Positions 1 through 10,986 of a stretch of 64,000 nucleotides of DNA are shown one piece after another (position 1 is the first letter of the stretch; every line of letters begins with the position of its first letter). The notes under the pieces were generated by a model. That model did no database searches. It saw nothing but the letters and a program-made list of their open reading frames with translations, and was not told the DNA's origin. The DNA lies in assembly GCA_945878845.1 (NCBI GenBank), contig CAMCUB010000013.1, forward strand, positions 19,566 to 83,565, written 5' to 3'. This DNA comes from Erythrobacter sanguineus (GTDB taxonomy: Bacteria; Pseudomonadota; Alphaproteobacteria; Sphingomonadales; Sphingomonadaceae). Position numbers and translations under genes: made by a program.

Positions 1-343
1 GCAGGCTGCAGGCGCTGCGGGCCTCGACGAGGTAGTCTTCGTGGCCCTGAAAATAGGGCGCATCGGTCAGCACCGAGAGGCAGGCGGCGCCGCCCGCTTC
101 ATAGGCGGCGGCATGGGAGGCAGGGTGGAAATCGGCCCGAATGAGCCCCTTCGACGGGCTCGCCTTCTTGATCTCGGCGATCAGGGCAAAGCCTGTTGCG
201 GCGCGTGCGCGCAGGGCGGCCTCGAACCCGCGCGGCGCGGTCTGCGCGGCGGCGGCAGCTTCAAGCGCGGCAAGGGTGGTCGCGGCTTTGCGGGTTGCGA
301 CTTCACCGCGCTTGGTGGCGCAAATTTCCTCGAGCTTGTTCAT
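1..343 (-). CDS. trpC: Indole-3-glycerol phosphate synthase, N-terminal part (runs off window start)
   Basis: Minus-strand translation from 343: [20 protein letters not shown]...[49 protein letters not shown], typical TrpC; directly downstream of trpD. Confidence 0.93.
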   Translation of the reverse strand, partial: MNKLEEICATKRGEVATRKAATTLAALEAAAAAQTAPRGFEAALRARAATGFALIAEIKKASPSKGLIRADFHPASHAAAYEAGGAACLSVLTDAPYFQGHEDYLVEARSACSL

Positions 344-347
344 CGTG

Positions 348-1340
348 TCACTTTGCCAGTTCGATCCACTTGTGGAGCAGCGCCAGCGCCGCGCCCGAAT
401 CCAGCGCCTCGGCGGCCATCGCCGCGCGCTCGCGCCAGTCATTGCCGCGCCCGGCGACGGTCAGCGCGCCTGCCGCGTTGAACAGCACCGCGTCGCGGTA
501 CGGCCCGGGAGTGCCCATCAGCAGCGCCTTGAGCGCCGCCGCATTGTGCCTGGCGTCATCGCCGCGGATTGCCTCGATTGGCGCGTGCGGGAGGCCCGCG
601 GCGGCGGCGTCGATGCGCTCCATTGTGAAGGTGTTGCCGGTCACCACCGCGATCTCGTTGCCGCCCGCGAGGCTCAATTCATCCAGCCCCTCGTCGCCCG
701 AGACGATCAACGACTTACCGGTGCCGAGCCGCGCCATCGCGCCTGCATAAATAGGCACATAGGCGGGCCGGGCGATGCCGATCAGCTGGCTTGTCACACC
801 CGCCGGGTTGGAGAGCGGGCCCATCAGGTTGAAGATCGTGCGCTGGCCGATCCGCACCCGGATGGGCTGGATCCGCGCCATCGCCGGGTGGTGGTTCTTG
901 GCGAAGAGAAAGCAGATGCCGATTTCGGCGAGTGTCTTCTCGGCGGTGCGCCCGGCGGCGTCCATGTCGAGCCCGAGGGCTTCCAATGTGTCCGCCGCGC
1001 CCGCTTTCGACGATGCGGCGCGGTTGCCGTGCTTGGCCACCGGCACGCCGCAGGCCGCGACCACGAGGCTGACCGCGGTCGAGACGTTGAGCGTGTGGTG
1101 CCCGTCGCCCCCGGTGCCGCAGACGTCGATCGCGGCCTCGGGCGAGGTGATGGGAATGAGCCGCGCCCGCAAGGCCCGCGCCGCGCCCGCGATCTCGTCC
1201 GCCGTCTCGCCGCGCGCGGAGAGGGCAACGAGGAAGTCTGCGATCTCGTCTTCCGAAGGCGCGCCATCGAGCAGCGTGCCGAACGCCGCTTCGGCCTCGG
1301 CCTCGGAGAGGGGGGCGGTGATGTCGGGGAGGGTGGTCAT
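348..1340 (-). CDS. trpD: Anthranilate phosphoribosyltransferase
   Basis: ORF with [18 protein letters not shown] and [21 protein letters not shown] motifs; start taken at [11 protein letters not shown]. Confidence 0.95.
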   Translation of the reverse strand: MTTLPDITAPLSEAEAEAAFGTLLDGAPSEDEIADFLVALSARGETADEIAGAARALRARLIPITSPEAAIDVCGTGGDGHHTLNVSTAVSLVVAACGVPVAKHGNRAASSKAGAADTLEALGLDMDAAGRTAEKTLAEIGICFLFAKNHHPAMARIQPIRVRIGQRTIFNLMGPLSNPAGVTSQLIGIARPAYVPIYAGAMARLGTGKSLIVSGDEGLDELSLAGGNEIAVVTGNTFTMERIDAAAAGLPHAPIEAIRGDDARHNAAALKALLMGTPGPYRDAVLFNAAGALTVAGRGNDWRERAAMAAEALDSGAALALLHKWIELAK

Positions 1341-1948
1341 GCGGTCAGCCTTGCGGGCAGAACCGGCTCCAATCCGCACACCGCCAAGAAATTGGCGAGC
1401 AGGGCGTGGCCATGCTCGGTGGCAATGCTCTCGGGGTGGAACTGCACCGAGTGGATCGGGAGCGTGGCATGGCGGAAGCCCATCACCGAGGGGTGATCGG
1501 CGCCGGGGGTCTCGGCATGGGCATTGGCGACGAGCTCGGCGGGCACATCCACCACTTCGAGGCTGTGATAGCGCGTGGCGATGAAGGGGCTCGGGAGCCC
1601 AGCGAACACCCCCGTCCCGTCATGGGTGACAGGCGAGGTCTTGCCATGCATCAGCCCGCCGCGCTGGACGGTGCCGCCAAAATGCTGCCCGATCGCCTGA
1701 TGCCCGAGGCACACGCCCATCAAGGGCTTGCCCGCGTCCGCGCAAGCGGCGACCAGATCGAGGCTGATGCCAGCCTCGTTCGGCGTGCAGGGGCCGGGCG
1801 AGATGAGAAAGCCCGCCGCATTGGTGCGCAGCGCTTCGGCGGCGGTCAGTGCGTCGTTGCGCTCGACACGGACCTCGGCCCCCAGCTCCATCAGGTAGTG
1901 GACGAGGTTGAAGGTGAAGCTGTCGTAATTGTCGATGACGAGGATCAT
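1337..1948 (-). CDS. trpG: Anthranilate synthase glutamine amidotransferase component
   Basis: MILVIDNYDSFTFNLVHYL...GVCLGHQAIGQHFGG...SVQFHPESIATEHG class I GATase; overlaps trpD start by 4 nt. Confidence 0.95.
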   Translation of the reverse strand: MILVIDNYDSFTFNLVHYLMELGAEVRVERNDALTAAEALRTNAAGFLISPGPCTPNEAGISLDLVAACADAGKPLMGVCLGHQAIGQHFGGTVQRGGLMHGKTSPVTHDGTGVFAGLPSPFIATRYHSLEVVDVPAELVANAHAETPGADHPSVMGFRHATLPIHSVQFHPESIATEHGHALLANFLAVCGLEPVLPARLTA

Positions 1949-2820
1949 TGCGCGCTTGCCTCTGCCGATGGTTCCGCCTTTGCCGCAGGTTTCGCCTCGC
2001 GCTTGGTCACCACGATGATCGGGCCGACGCGGCCCTTGTCCATGCGCCCCCGCGCCGGGTCCCACAGCGAGGATATCGCGCCGTCGAGGTAAAGCGCGTT
2101 TTTCACCTTCAGCACGTCGCGGTAATAGCGCGCAAGCTGGCCGAAGCTCACCGGCGCGTCCGAGATCACGAAATGCGCCTTGCCGCTCGCGTCGACGCCG
2201 ACCGCGTTGCGGATCGCCTTGGAGGGGCCGTCGTCCTGCACTTCGGGGTGGAGCTTGCCGTCGACCAGCAGCAGCGGGCCGGACTGGGTGCCGAATTGCG
2301 GCCGGTCGCCGACGGTGTTGAAGAAGGTGTTGCTCCCCAGCACTTGCCATTTGTTGCCGGTGCCGAAGAACACCCCGTTGGGCTTCATGTAGAAATTGCC
2401 CTCGCCGCCCGCGCGGTTGAGCTCCTTCAGGCGCTCGCCGTTCTGGACGTAGTAGCCGATCGCCTTGAGGTCATCGCCATACATCCCGCCGTTGATGGCA
2501 AAGGCGACCTGCGCCGGGTCAACGCTGGCGGCGAAGGCGGAGAGGCTGCCGAAGGGCTGCTTGTCCGCGCCGAGATTGGCCATCGCGATGCGGTGCTGGG
2601 CGGGATCGGCGATGCAATGGGTGAGGGCGACGCTCTCGAAGGTCACGCTCTCGCAGGCCGAGGGGCCAAGGTCGGGCGCGGCGGTTTCGGTGGGAGTCGC
2701 GAGCGGTTCCTCGACGTCCGAGCCGTCGAACTTGACCGTGACCAGCGCCTCGCCCGCAGGGGCTTCCGAACAGGCGGCGAGCAGCAGCGTCAGGGCTAGG
2801 GCGAGGGCAGCGCGCGTCAT
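1945..2820 (-). CDS. Phosphodiester glycosidase family (DUF2233) putative lipoprotein
   Basis: MTRAALALALTLLLAAC lipobox; FAINGGMYGDDLKAIGYYVQNGERLKELN, GPLLLVDGKLHP, NALYLDGAISSLWDP typical of DUF2233; 4-nt overlaps with trpE and trpG. Confidence 0.8.
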   Translation of the reverse strand: MTRAALALALTLLLAACSEAPAGEALVTVKFDGSDVEEPLATPTETAAPDLGPSACESVTFESVALTHCIADPAQHRIAMANLGADKQPFGSLSAFAASVDPAQVAFAINGGMYGDDLKAIGYYVQNGERLKELNRAGGEGNFYMKPNGVFFGTGNKWQVLGSNTFFNTVGDRPQFGTQSGPLLLVDGKLHPEVQDDGPSKAIRNAVGVDASGKAHFVISDAPVSFGQLARYYRDVLKVKNALYLDGAISSLWDPARGRMDKGRVGPIIVVTKREAKPAAKAEPSAEASAQ

Positions 2821-4346
2821 TGTCCGTACCCCGGCTCGCCTGCGACCCGCACCGCCTCGCGCGCGGCGGCGATGAGGGCGCCCGCCTTGGCGCGGCATTC
2901 GGCGAGTTCGTAATCGGGGTCGGAATCGGCGACGATCCCCGCGCCCGCCTGCACATGCATCACTCCGTCCTTGACCACAGCGGTGCGCAGCACGATGCAG
3001 CTGTCGAGGCTGCCGTCGGGCGCGAAATAGCCCACGCCGCCGGCATAGGCACCGCGGGTCTCGGGCTCCAATTGAGCGATGATCTCGCAGGCCCGGATTT
3101 TCGGCGCGCCGGAGACCGTGCCTGCCGGGAAGCCTGCGAATAGCGCGTCCAATGCGTCCCGGTCCGCCGCCAGCTCGCCCACCACATTGCTGACGATGTG
3201 CATCACGTGGCTGTAGCGCTCGATGGTGAAGCTGCCCGTCACCTCAACCGTCCCCGCCGCCGCCACCCGGCCCACGTCGTTGCGCCCGAGGTCGAGCAGC
3301 ATCAGATGCTCGGCACGCTCCTTGGGGTCGGCGAGCAGCGAGGCCTCGTTGGCAATATCCTCTTCGCGCGACTGCCCACGGGGGCGGGTTCCGGCGATCG
3401 GGCGGATGGTGACTTCGCCCTCACGCACCCGCACCAGAATTTCCGGCGAGGAGCCGACCAGCGCGAAGCCGGGCAAGTCGAGGAAATAGAGGAAGGGCGA
3501 GGGGTTCACCCGCCGGAGCGCGCGATAGAGCGCCAGCGGGGGGAGGGTGAAGGGACAGGTGAAGCGCTGGGCGAGCACAACTTGAAAAATGTCGCCCGCA
3601 AGGATGTAGTCCTTCGCCGCGAGCGCCATCGCCTTGTAGTCCTCGGGGGCGATAACGGGAGCAAGGTCGGGGAGGGTGTCCGGCACCGCGTCGGCTCCGC
3701 CCGCAGGCATGGCTGCGCCCAGCTGGCTCAAGGTCGCATCGATCCGCTCGCCCGCGTGCGCCACCGCGGCTGCCGGGTCGGCCGCCTCCCAGATCGGAGC
3801 GATTGCGAAGAGCGCGTTGGTGAGCCCGTCGAACACCAGGATCACCGTCGGCCGCACGAACAGCATGTCGGGCAGCTCGAGCGGGCTGTCGGGCGCGCGC
3901 GGGAGGGTCTCGACGAGGCCGATAGTCTCATAGCCGAGATAGCCGACAAGGCACGCGAGTGCGGGCGGCAGGCCCTCGGGCATGGGGTCGATCCGGCAGG
4001 CATCGGCGAGCGCGCGCAATTCGGCGAGCGCGCCGCCTTCCAGCGGGGTGAAGGCGTCGGGCGCGAGCTTCCAGTCGCGGTTCACTTCGGCCGCGTCGCC
4101 GCTTGCCCGGAACACCAGATCGGGGTCGAGCCCCAGCAGGCTGTAGCGCCCGCGCACCTCGCCGCCCTCGACGCTTTCGAGCAGGAAGTCGCCGCGCCCG
4201 GGCACGATCAGCCGCCGCGCCGCGCCCACCGGGGTGTCGCTGTCGGCGATGATCCGCCGCCACACGAGGTTCGGCCGACCGGCGGCGAGGCTGGCGAGAG
4301 CTGCGGCGGCGTTCTCGGGCAGGCCTGCCGGGGCTCGGGTGCTCAC
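2817..4346 (-). CDS. trpE: Anthranilate synthase component I
   Basis: PSPFLYFLDLPGFALVGSSPEILVRVREGEVTIRPIAGTRPRG...DLGRNDVGRVA. Confidence 0.96.
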   Translation of the reverse strand: MSTRAPAGLPENAAAALASLAAGRPNLVWRRIIADSDTPVGAARRLIVPGRGDFLLESVEGGEVRGRYSLLGLDPDLVFRASGDAAEVNRDWKLAPDAFTPLEGGALAELRALADACRIDPMPEGLPPALACLVGYLGYETIGLVETLPRAPDSPLELPDMLFVRPTVILVFDGLTNALFAIAPIWEAADPAAAVAHAGERIDATLSQLGAAMPAGGADAVPDTLPDLAPVIAPEDYKAMALAAKDYILAGDIFQVVLAQRFTCPFTLPPLALYRALRRVNPSPFLYFLDLPGFALVGSSPEILVRVREGEVTIRPIAGTRPRGQSREEDIANEASLLADPKERAEHLMLLDLGRNDVGRVAAAGTVEVTGSFTIERYSHVMHIVSNVVGELAADRDALDALFAGFPAGTVSGAPKIRACEIIAQLEPETRGAYAGGVGYFAPDGSLDSCIVLRTAVVKDGVMHVQAGAGIVADSDPDYELAECRAKAGALIAAAREAVRVAGEPGYGQ

Positions 4347-4371
4347 GAAAGGCTCACGGGGGCTGACGACC

Positions 4372-6309
4372 TTACTGCGCCGCGTCGCCGGCGAGCTGCT
4401 TGCGCACCGTCGCGATCCCCGCCTCGTTGCGGGTCACGCCCAGCTCCTTGCGCATCGCCGCGACCGCCTGCTGGCGATATTCGCCCGGCAGCGAGGCTGC
4501 CAACTGCTGGCGGGTCTGCGTGACCAGCTCGGGCTCCTTTTCGAGCGGCAGGGTGCTGATGTCCTCCAGATCGACGATGTACCAGCCGAGATTGCGCGGC
4601 CCCTCGAGCGATTTGGTGGTGCCCTCGGCCATGCTGAACAGCAGCACCAGCGGCGGGGCGATGCGGCCTTGCTGCTGGGCGAGCAGCTTGCGGCGCTCGA
4701 TATCGATCACCTCGCGATCAAAGCCGGGCTTGTTCTCCGCTGCCATCGCGGCCTCGAGGCTCATGCCGCCGCGCACCTTTGCAAGGATGCGGTCGGCGGC
4801 CTGCTTGGCGAGGATCGCGCCCTGGGCCCGCTTCCAGCCGGTGATCGCGTCCTCGCGCACCTGCGCCAGCGCCGGAGCGGCGGGCTCTTCGATCTTGGCG
4901 ACTTCGAAGATCACGAACTGCTCACCTTCGACGGGGGCGAGCTGGGGTTCGCTTTCCTCCATCTGGAAGGCGGTCTGGAGCACTTGTGCAAGTTGCGGCA
5001 CGATCTGCAGATCGGGCTGGCCGAAAGCCTGGCCATTGGCGAGCAGCGCCGGGGTGGTCTCGACCGTGAGGCCGTTGGCCTTGGCGACATCGGCCAGCGC
5101 GGTGCCGCCGTCGATCTCGGCCTCGATCTCGGCGACGCGGTCGGCGATGGCGGCGGCGCGCTTTTCGGCGGTGAGCGCCTCGGTGATCTCGGGGGTTGCC
5201 TGAGCGAGGCTGCGCGCTGCGGTGTTCTCGACAGAGTCGACCCGCGCGACATACCAGCCGAGCGTGCCCTGCGCAGGCTCGACCACTCCGCCCTTGGCCG
5301 CCTTGAAGGCGTTCTGCGCGAAGGCAAAGCTGGTCGAACCGGCCATCGTCTCGCGATCCTCGGGCTCGAGCCGCGAGGCGGTGAACCCGGCCTCGCGCGC
5401 GGCGGCTTCGATCGGCGTGCCCGCGCTGATCCGCGCGGCGAGCGACTTGGCCGCATCCTGCGTCGGCACGACGAAGGTGGTGATCCCGCGCTTTTCGCTC
5501 GCGGCATATTGCGCCGCATCGCGCTTGTAGCGCGCGGCGATCTCGGCCGGGGTCGGCGCGGCATTGACCTTGAGGCTCTCACCGCTGAACACGGCAAAGC
5601 GCAGGGTGCGGCGCTCAGGCCGGATGAACTGGGTGCGGTTGTCCTTGTACCACGCGGCAAGCTGCGCCTCGGACGGGTTGCCGGCGGGCGCGAAGGCGCT
5701 GCTCGGGATCAGCGCGATGGCGCCCTTGCGCTTCTCCAGCACCAGCGCGGCATATTGGCGCGCGATCTTTTCGGGCAGCTGCGGGGCGACGATGGCCGAG
5801 CGCAGCAATTGCTGCTCGATCAGCCCGTCCTCGAGATCGCGGCGGAAGGTCTGGGCCGAGAGGCCCGCGTTCTGAAGCGCGGCTTCATAGGTCTTCTGGT
5901 CGAACTCGCCGGTCGGCCCCTGGAAGGCTGCAATCTTGAGGATTTCGCTGTTCACCAGATTGTCGCCCGCACGCAGGCCGTGCGTGCGGCCATATTCGCC
6001 GACGGTGTAGCGGTCGATCAGCTGCTTGATCACCCCATCGAGCCCGCCCTGCGCGACGAATTCGGGCATGGTCAGCGTCGGGTTCTGCTGGCGCGCGCCG
6101 CGCAATTCGGTGTTGGCCGCGACCGACAATTCGCTCAGGGGAATGTCACGGCTGCCGACCACCGCCAGCTTGTCTCCGCCCGAAATCCCGGAGAAATTGG
6201 CGTTCGACAAATCTCCCGCCGCGAACGCGACCGCGATCAGCGCCAGAAAGGCAAGGACGAGGGGCAGGCCGACCTTCGAGTTGAAAAAGCGGCGGAAAAA
6301 CGAAATCAT
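4372..6309 (-). CDS. SurA/PpiD-like peptidylprolyl isomerase with N-terminal membrane anchor
   Basis: MISFFRRFFNSKVGLPLVLAFLALIAVAFAAGDLSN anchor followed by SurA_N-like and PpiC-type regions. Confidence 0.85.
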   Translation of the reverse strand: MISFFRRFFNSKVGLPLVLAFLALIAVAFAAGDLSNANFSGISGGDKLAVVGSRDIPLSELSVAANTELRGARQQNPTLTMPEFVAQGGLDGVIKQLIDRYTVGEYGRTHGLRAGDNLVNSEILKIAAFQGPTGEFDQKTYEAALQNAGLSAQTFRRDLEDGLIEQQLLRSAIVAPQLPEKIARQYAALVLEKRKGAIALIPSSAFAPAGNPSEAQLAAWYKDNRTQFIRPERRTLRFAVFSGESLKVNAAPTPAEIAARYKRDAAQYAASEKRGITTFVVPTQDAAKSLAARISAGTPIEAAAREAGFTASRLEPEDRETMAGSTSFAFAQNAFKAAKGGVVEPAQGTLGWYVARVDSVENTAARSLAQATPEITEALTAEKRAAAIADRVAEIEAEIDGGTALADVAKANGLTVETTPALLANGQAFGQPDLQIVPQLAQVLQTAFQMEESEPQLAPVEGEQFVIFEVAKIEEPAAPALAQVREDAITGWKRAQGAILAKQAADRILAKVRGGMSLEAAMAAENKPGFDREVIDIERRKLLAQQQGRIAPPLVLLFSMAEGTTKSLEGPRNLGWYIVDLEDISTLPLEKEPELVTQTRQQLAASLPGEYRQQAVAAMRKELGVTRNEAGIATVRKQLAGDAAQ

Positions 6310-6565
6310 GTGCGTGAACGTCCCATCGGGGCTGGCCGAGACGGCCGTTGGAAGTCGGGGCAAGGCCGCATCGGCTGCGGCGCGGCACAGCGCTTTATAG
6401 GCCCTGCGACCGCGCGGCAACAGGTTCGCGCGCGTTTTGACTAGTGGGCCTTCCTCGGCTAGCGGACGCGGTTCCGGGACACTACAGCAGATCCAGAATC
6501 ACAACCATAATCACTGGCTCACACCGGCCCAACCCTCTCAATTTGCAGGAAGTGCAGGACTTGTC

Positions 6566-7339
6566 ATGACCCGCCGACCCTATATCGTCGGAAACTGGAA
6601 GATGCACGGCACCCGCGCAATGCTCTCCGAAGCTCGCGCGATCGACCGTGCCGCACAGCGCCACATGAAGGTCGAGGTGGCGATTGCGCCGCCTTACACG
6701 CTGATCCATCCGATCCACCGCGAGGCCGAGCAGATCGCGGTCGGCGCGCAGGATTGCCACCACGAGGATGGCGGCGCGCATACTGGCGACATCTCGGCCG
6801 CGATGGTCGCCGATGCAGGCGCGAGCTTCGTGATCCTTGGCCATTCCGAACGCCGCACCGGCCACGGTGAGACCGATGCACTGGTGCGCGCCAAGGCGGG
6901 CGCGGCCTTTGCTGCGGGGCTCAAGGTGATCCTGTGCTGCGGTGAGAGCGGCGCCACCCGCGAATCGGGCAAGGCGGTGGCCTTCATTAAGAAGCAGCTC
7001 AAGGCCTCGCTTCCCCCTGCAGACCAGCTCCCTGCCGAGCTCGCCGAGCGGCTGACCGTCGCTTACGAGCCGCTGTGGGCGATCGGCACCGGGACGCCCG
7101 CCACAACCGACGACATTGCCGAAATGCACGCCGTCATCCGCGCGCTGCTGATCGAGCTGCTGGGCGCAGAGCAAGGGCCTGAGGTGCGCATTCTGTATGG
7201 CGGTTCGGTCAAGCCCGACAACGCCGCGGCGATCTTCGCCGTGCCGGACGTGGGCGGGGCGCTGGTGGGGGGCGCGAGCCTCACCGCCGACAGCTTCATG
7301 GGCATCGCGCTCGCCGCCAGCGAGCCGTTCGAGAACTAG
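6566..7339 (+). CDS. tpiA: Triosephosphate isomerase
   Basis: MTRRPYIVGNWKMHGTRAM...FVILGHSERR...VAYEPLWAIGTG...ILYGGSVKPDNA. Confidence 0.97.
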   Translation: MTRRPYIVGNWKMHGTRAMLSEARAIDRAAQRHMKVEVAIAPPYTLIHPIHREAEQIAVGAQDCHHEDGGAHTGDISAAMVADAGASFVILGHSERRTGHGETDALVRAKAGAAFAAGLKVILCCGESGATRESGKAVAFIKKQLKASLPPADQLPAELAERLTVAYEPLWAIGTGTPATTDDIAEMHAVIRALLIELLGAEQGPEVRILYGGSVKPDNAAAIFAVPDVGGALVGGASLTADSFMGIALAASEPFEN

Positions 7340-7450
7340 GCCGAGCGGCCGCCCGGGGGCCCGGGCTTGCCGCGCAGGCTCCTCGCGCCTACATGGCGCG
7401 CAAGAATTGCAACCGGGCGAATGGCTCGCCCCCGCTAGAGAACCGTCTTC

Positions 7451-7840
7451 ATGTCCCTGTTCATCTTCCTCACCGTGATCCAGGCCCTGGTGGCCGCCGC
7501 GCTGGTTGGCGTGGTGCTGATGCAGCGCTCCGAGGGGGGCGGGCTCGGTATCGGCTCGAGCCCGGGCGGCGCTTTCGGCGCGCGCGGGGCAGCGGACTTC
7601 CTGACCCGCACCACCAAGTGGCTGGCGGTGGCCTTCGTGTCGCTCTCGATCCTGCTCGCCGCGCTCGCCGCGCGCGAGAACAGCGCTGGCACGGTTACCT
7701 CGACGCTCGATCGCAACGCGCCGGGTGCTGCCGCGCCCGCCAAGCCCGATCTGCTCGCCGATCCGGTGGTGCCCGCGCCGGGCGCTCCTGCCGAGCAAGC
7801 GCCGGCCGAGCCGGCCCCCGCGGCGCCCGCCAAGCAGTAA
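7451..7840 (+). CDS. secG: Preprotein translocase subunit SecG
   Basis: MSLFIFLTVIQALVAAALVGVVLMQRSEGGGLGIGSSPGGAFGARGAADFLTRTTKWLAVAFVSLSILLA. Confidence 0.93.
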   Translation: MSLFIFLTVIQALVAAALVGVVLMQRSEGGGLGIGSSPGGAFGARGAADFLTRTTKWLAVAFVSLSILLAALAARENSAGTVTSTLDRNAPGAAAPAKPDLLADPVVPAPGAPAEQAPAEPAPAAPAKQ

Positions 7841-7858
7841 TCCTGCGCCTTCTGCCAC

Positions 7859-7888
7859 AAGGGTCGCGCCCCGCCGGGCGCGCCCTTT
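7859..7888 (+). terminator. Putative rho-independent terminator downstream of secG
   Basis: AAGGG(T)CGCGCCC-CGCC-GGGCGCG-CCCTTT GC-rich stem with short T run. Confidence 0.5.
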
Positions 7889-7970
7889 GGCGTTGCCGAT
7901 CACCGACACTGTGGATGGCGCCCGCCTAAGGGCCGCAATTCGCTTGCGCCGAATCCCTCCTGACGATTAA

Positions 7971-9620
<1,650 letters not shown>

Positions 9621-9879
9621 CCTGCGCCAGTGATTCGCGCCTGGCGCGCGAGGCATTTATCGATTCTTGCTCCGTCTAACAGACTTCCGTCATTTCTTGC
9701 CGGCGGTCAGCGACCATGCACAGCGGGCGGTTCAGCCTGTGCGAGCGAGCATCAAATGCCCTCTGCAATCCTTTGTTTCGTAAGCGGGACTTGCCGTGTC
9801 GTTTCCATACAAGTTTTGCAGATAGGCCTTGCGTAAGCTTACTGTTCCGCATTAGACGCGGGGATGGTTTTCACGGTTT

Positions 9880-10067
9880 TCTAGGGACCCGTCCGTTAGT
9901 CCGAACGGATTGTCACACCGCCAATGCGATATTTCGTCAGTGGCGTGCAGGCGAGAGTTCTTGTATACCAGCTTGGCTGATCTTGTCCGTCTTCTGCGAC
10001 CCGGACGGATAGGACCAGCCGAGGCGACGCAAGTCGCGGGGGCGGATCGCAAGATCCGCCCCCTTTT
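9880..10067 (+). ncRNA. Candidate structured RNA of unknown family (boundaries approximate)
   Basis: Long non-coding gap between pyrG and hsp20 with serial hairpins: TCCGTT/AACGGA, CGCCA/TGGCG, TCCGTC/GACGGA, GCGAC-GCAA-GTCGC, ending in a rho-independent terminator; no convincing protein-coding frame. Confidence 0.45.
10038..10067 (+). terminator. Strong rho-independent terminator (plus-strand polarity)
   Basis: GGGGGCGGATC-GCAA-GATCCGCCCCC-TTTT: perfect 11-bp stem, GCAA tetraloop, T tract on the plus strand only. Confidence 0.85.
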
Positions 10068-10082
10068 CGTTTCAGGTCCAGT

Positions 10083-10574
10083 TCAGGCAGCGCTGGCGGT
10101 GTCTTCGCCGTCGCTCTCGCCGCTGGTGGAGCGCACGGCGGTCAGCGTCGCCGTCCCGCCGATCGCGATCTTGCGCGGCTTCATCGCATCGGGAACCTCG
10201 CGCACGAGGTCGATGATGAGCAGGCCATCTGCCAGATCCGCCCGCTCGACCCGCACGAAATCGGCAAGCTCGAAGCGGCGCTCGAAGCCGCGATTGGCGA
10301 TGCCGACATGGATCAGCTCCGACCCGTCCTCGGCCTCGTCACGCTTGCGGCCCTGCACGACCAGCAAGTTCTGCTGCGCGGTGATGTCGATGTCGCCCGG
10401 CCGGAAGCCCGCCACGGCGAGCGTGATGCGGTAATTGTCCTCACCCCGGCGCGAGATGTTGAAGGGGGGATAGTTGTCGCCCGCATTGAGGCGCGCCTGG
10501 CTCTCGAGCAGGTCGAACAGGCGATCAAAGCCCACGGTGGAGCGGCGGTAGGGGGTGAAATCGAAACGCGACAT
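10083..10574 (-). CDS. Hsp20/alpha-crystallin family small heat shock protein
   Basis: MSRFDFTPYRRSTVGFDRLFDLLES...YPPFNISRRGEDNYRITLAVAGF...GIANRGFERRFELADFV. Confidence 0.93.
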   Translation of the reverse strand: MSRFDFTPYRRSTVGFDRLFDLLESQARLNAGDNYPPFNISRRGEDNYRITLAVAGFRPGDIDITAQQNLLVVQGRKRDEAEDGSELIHVGIANRGFERRFELADFVRVERADLADGLLIIDLVREVPDAMKPRKIAIGGTATLTAVRSTSGESDGEDTASAA

Positions 10575-10722
10575 GAGCAAATCCTCTTGATGAGCGATTT
10601 AACGTCTGACGCGGGCCTGCCGGATGCAGCGCCCGCCGTGCCGCCCGACGTTTCCCGAGACTGGCGAAACGCGGCGACTATGCCTATCTGGTTTTTGCGC
10701 GTTCGCTTTCAAGAGGGACAAA

Positions 10723-10986
10723 ATGGCCGCTCCGCAAATCGACATCTACACCAAATTCGCCTGTCCCTTCTGCGTGCGCGCCAAGCGCCTGCTGAGCGAG
10801 AAGGGTGCGGTCTTCACCGAGCATGACATCACGCTGGGCGGCCCCAAGCGCGAAGAAATGCTCGCCCGCGCGCCCAGCGCGATGACCGTGCCGCAGATCT
10901 TCATCGGCGCGGTCCATGTGGGCGGGAGCGACGATCTCGCCGCGCTCGAACGCGCGGGCAAGCTTGACGCGCTGCTGGCGGGCTGA
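10723..10986 (+). CDS. grxC: Glutaredoxin 3
   Basis: IDIYTKFACPFCVRAKRLLSEKG...MTVPQIFIGAVHVGGSDDLAALE; CPFC active site. Confidence 0.92.
   Translation: MAAPQIDIYTKFACPFCVRAKRLLSEKGAVFTEHDITLGGPKREEMLARAPSAMTVPQIFIGAVHVGGSDDLAALERAGKLDALLAG

Noticed and set aside
7340-7390. GCCCGGGGGCCCGGGC palindrome between tpiA and secG
   Set aside because: No T tract and easily expected in such GC-rich spacer; no functional claim supportable.
9829-9857. Promoter TTGCGT-N17-TTAGAC for the RNA candidate
   Set aside because: The -10 matches the consensus at only two positions; too weak to report as a feature.
9910-10434. 174-aa plus-strand ORF across the pyrG-hsp20 gap
   Set aside because: Runs through the structured RNA candidate and terminator into the antisense of hsp20; Ser/Arg-rich with no domain.
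10575-10722. Possible ROSE-type RNA thermometer upstream of hsp20
   Set aside because: No clear conserved anti-Shine-Dalgarno pairing could be recognised by eye; folding would be needed to claim it.
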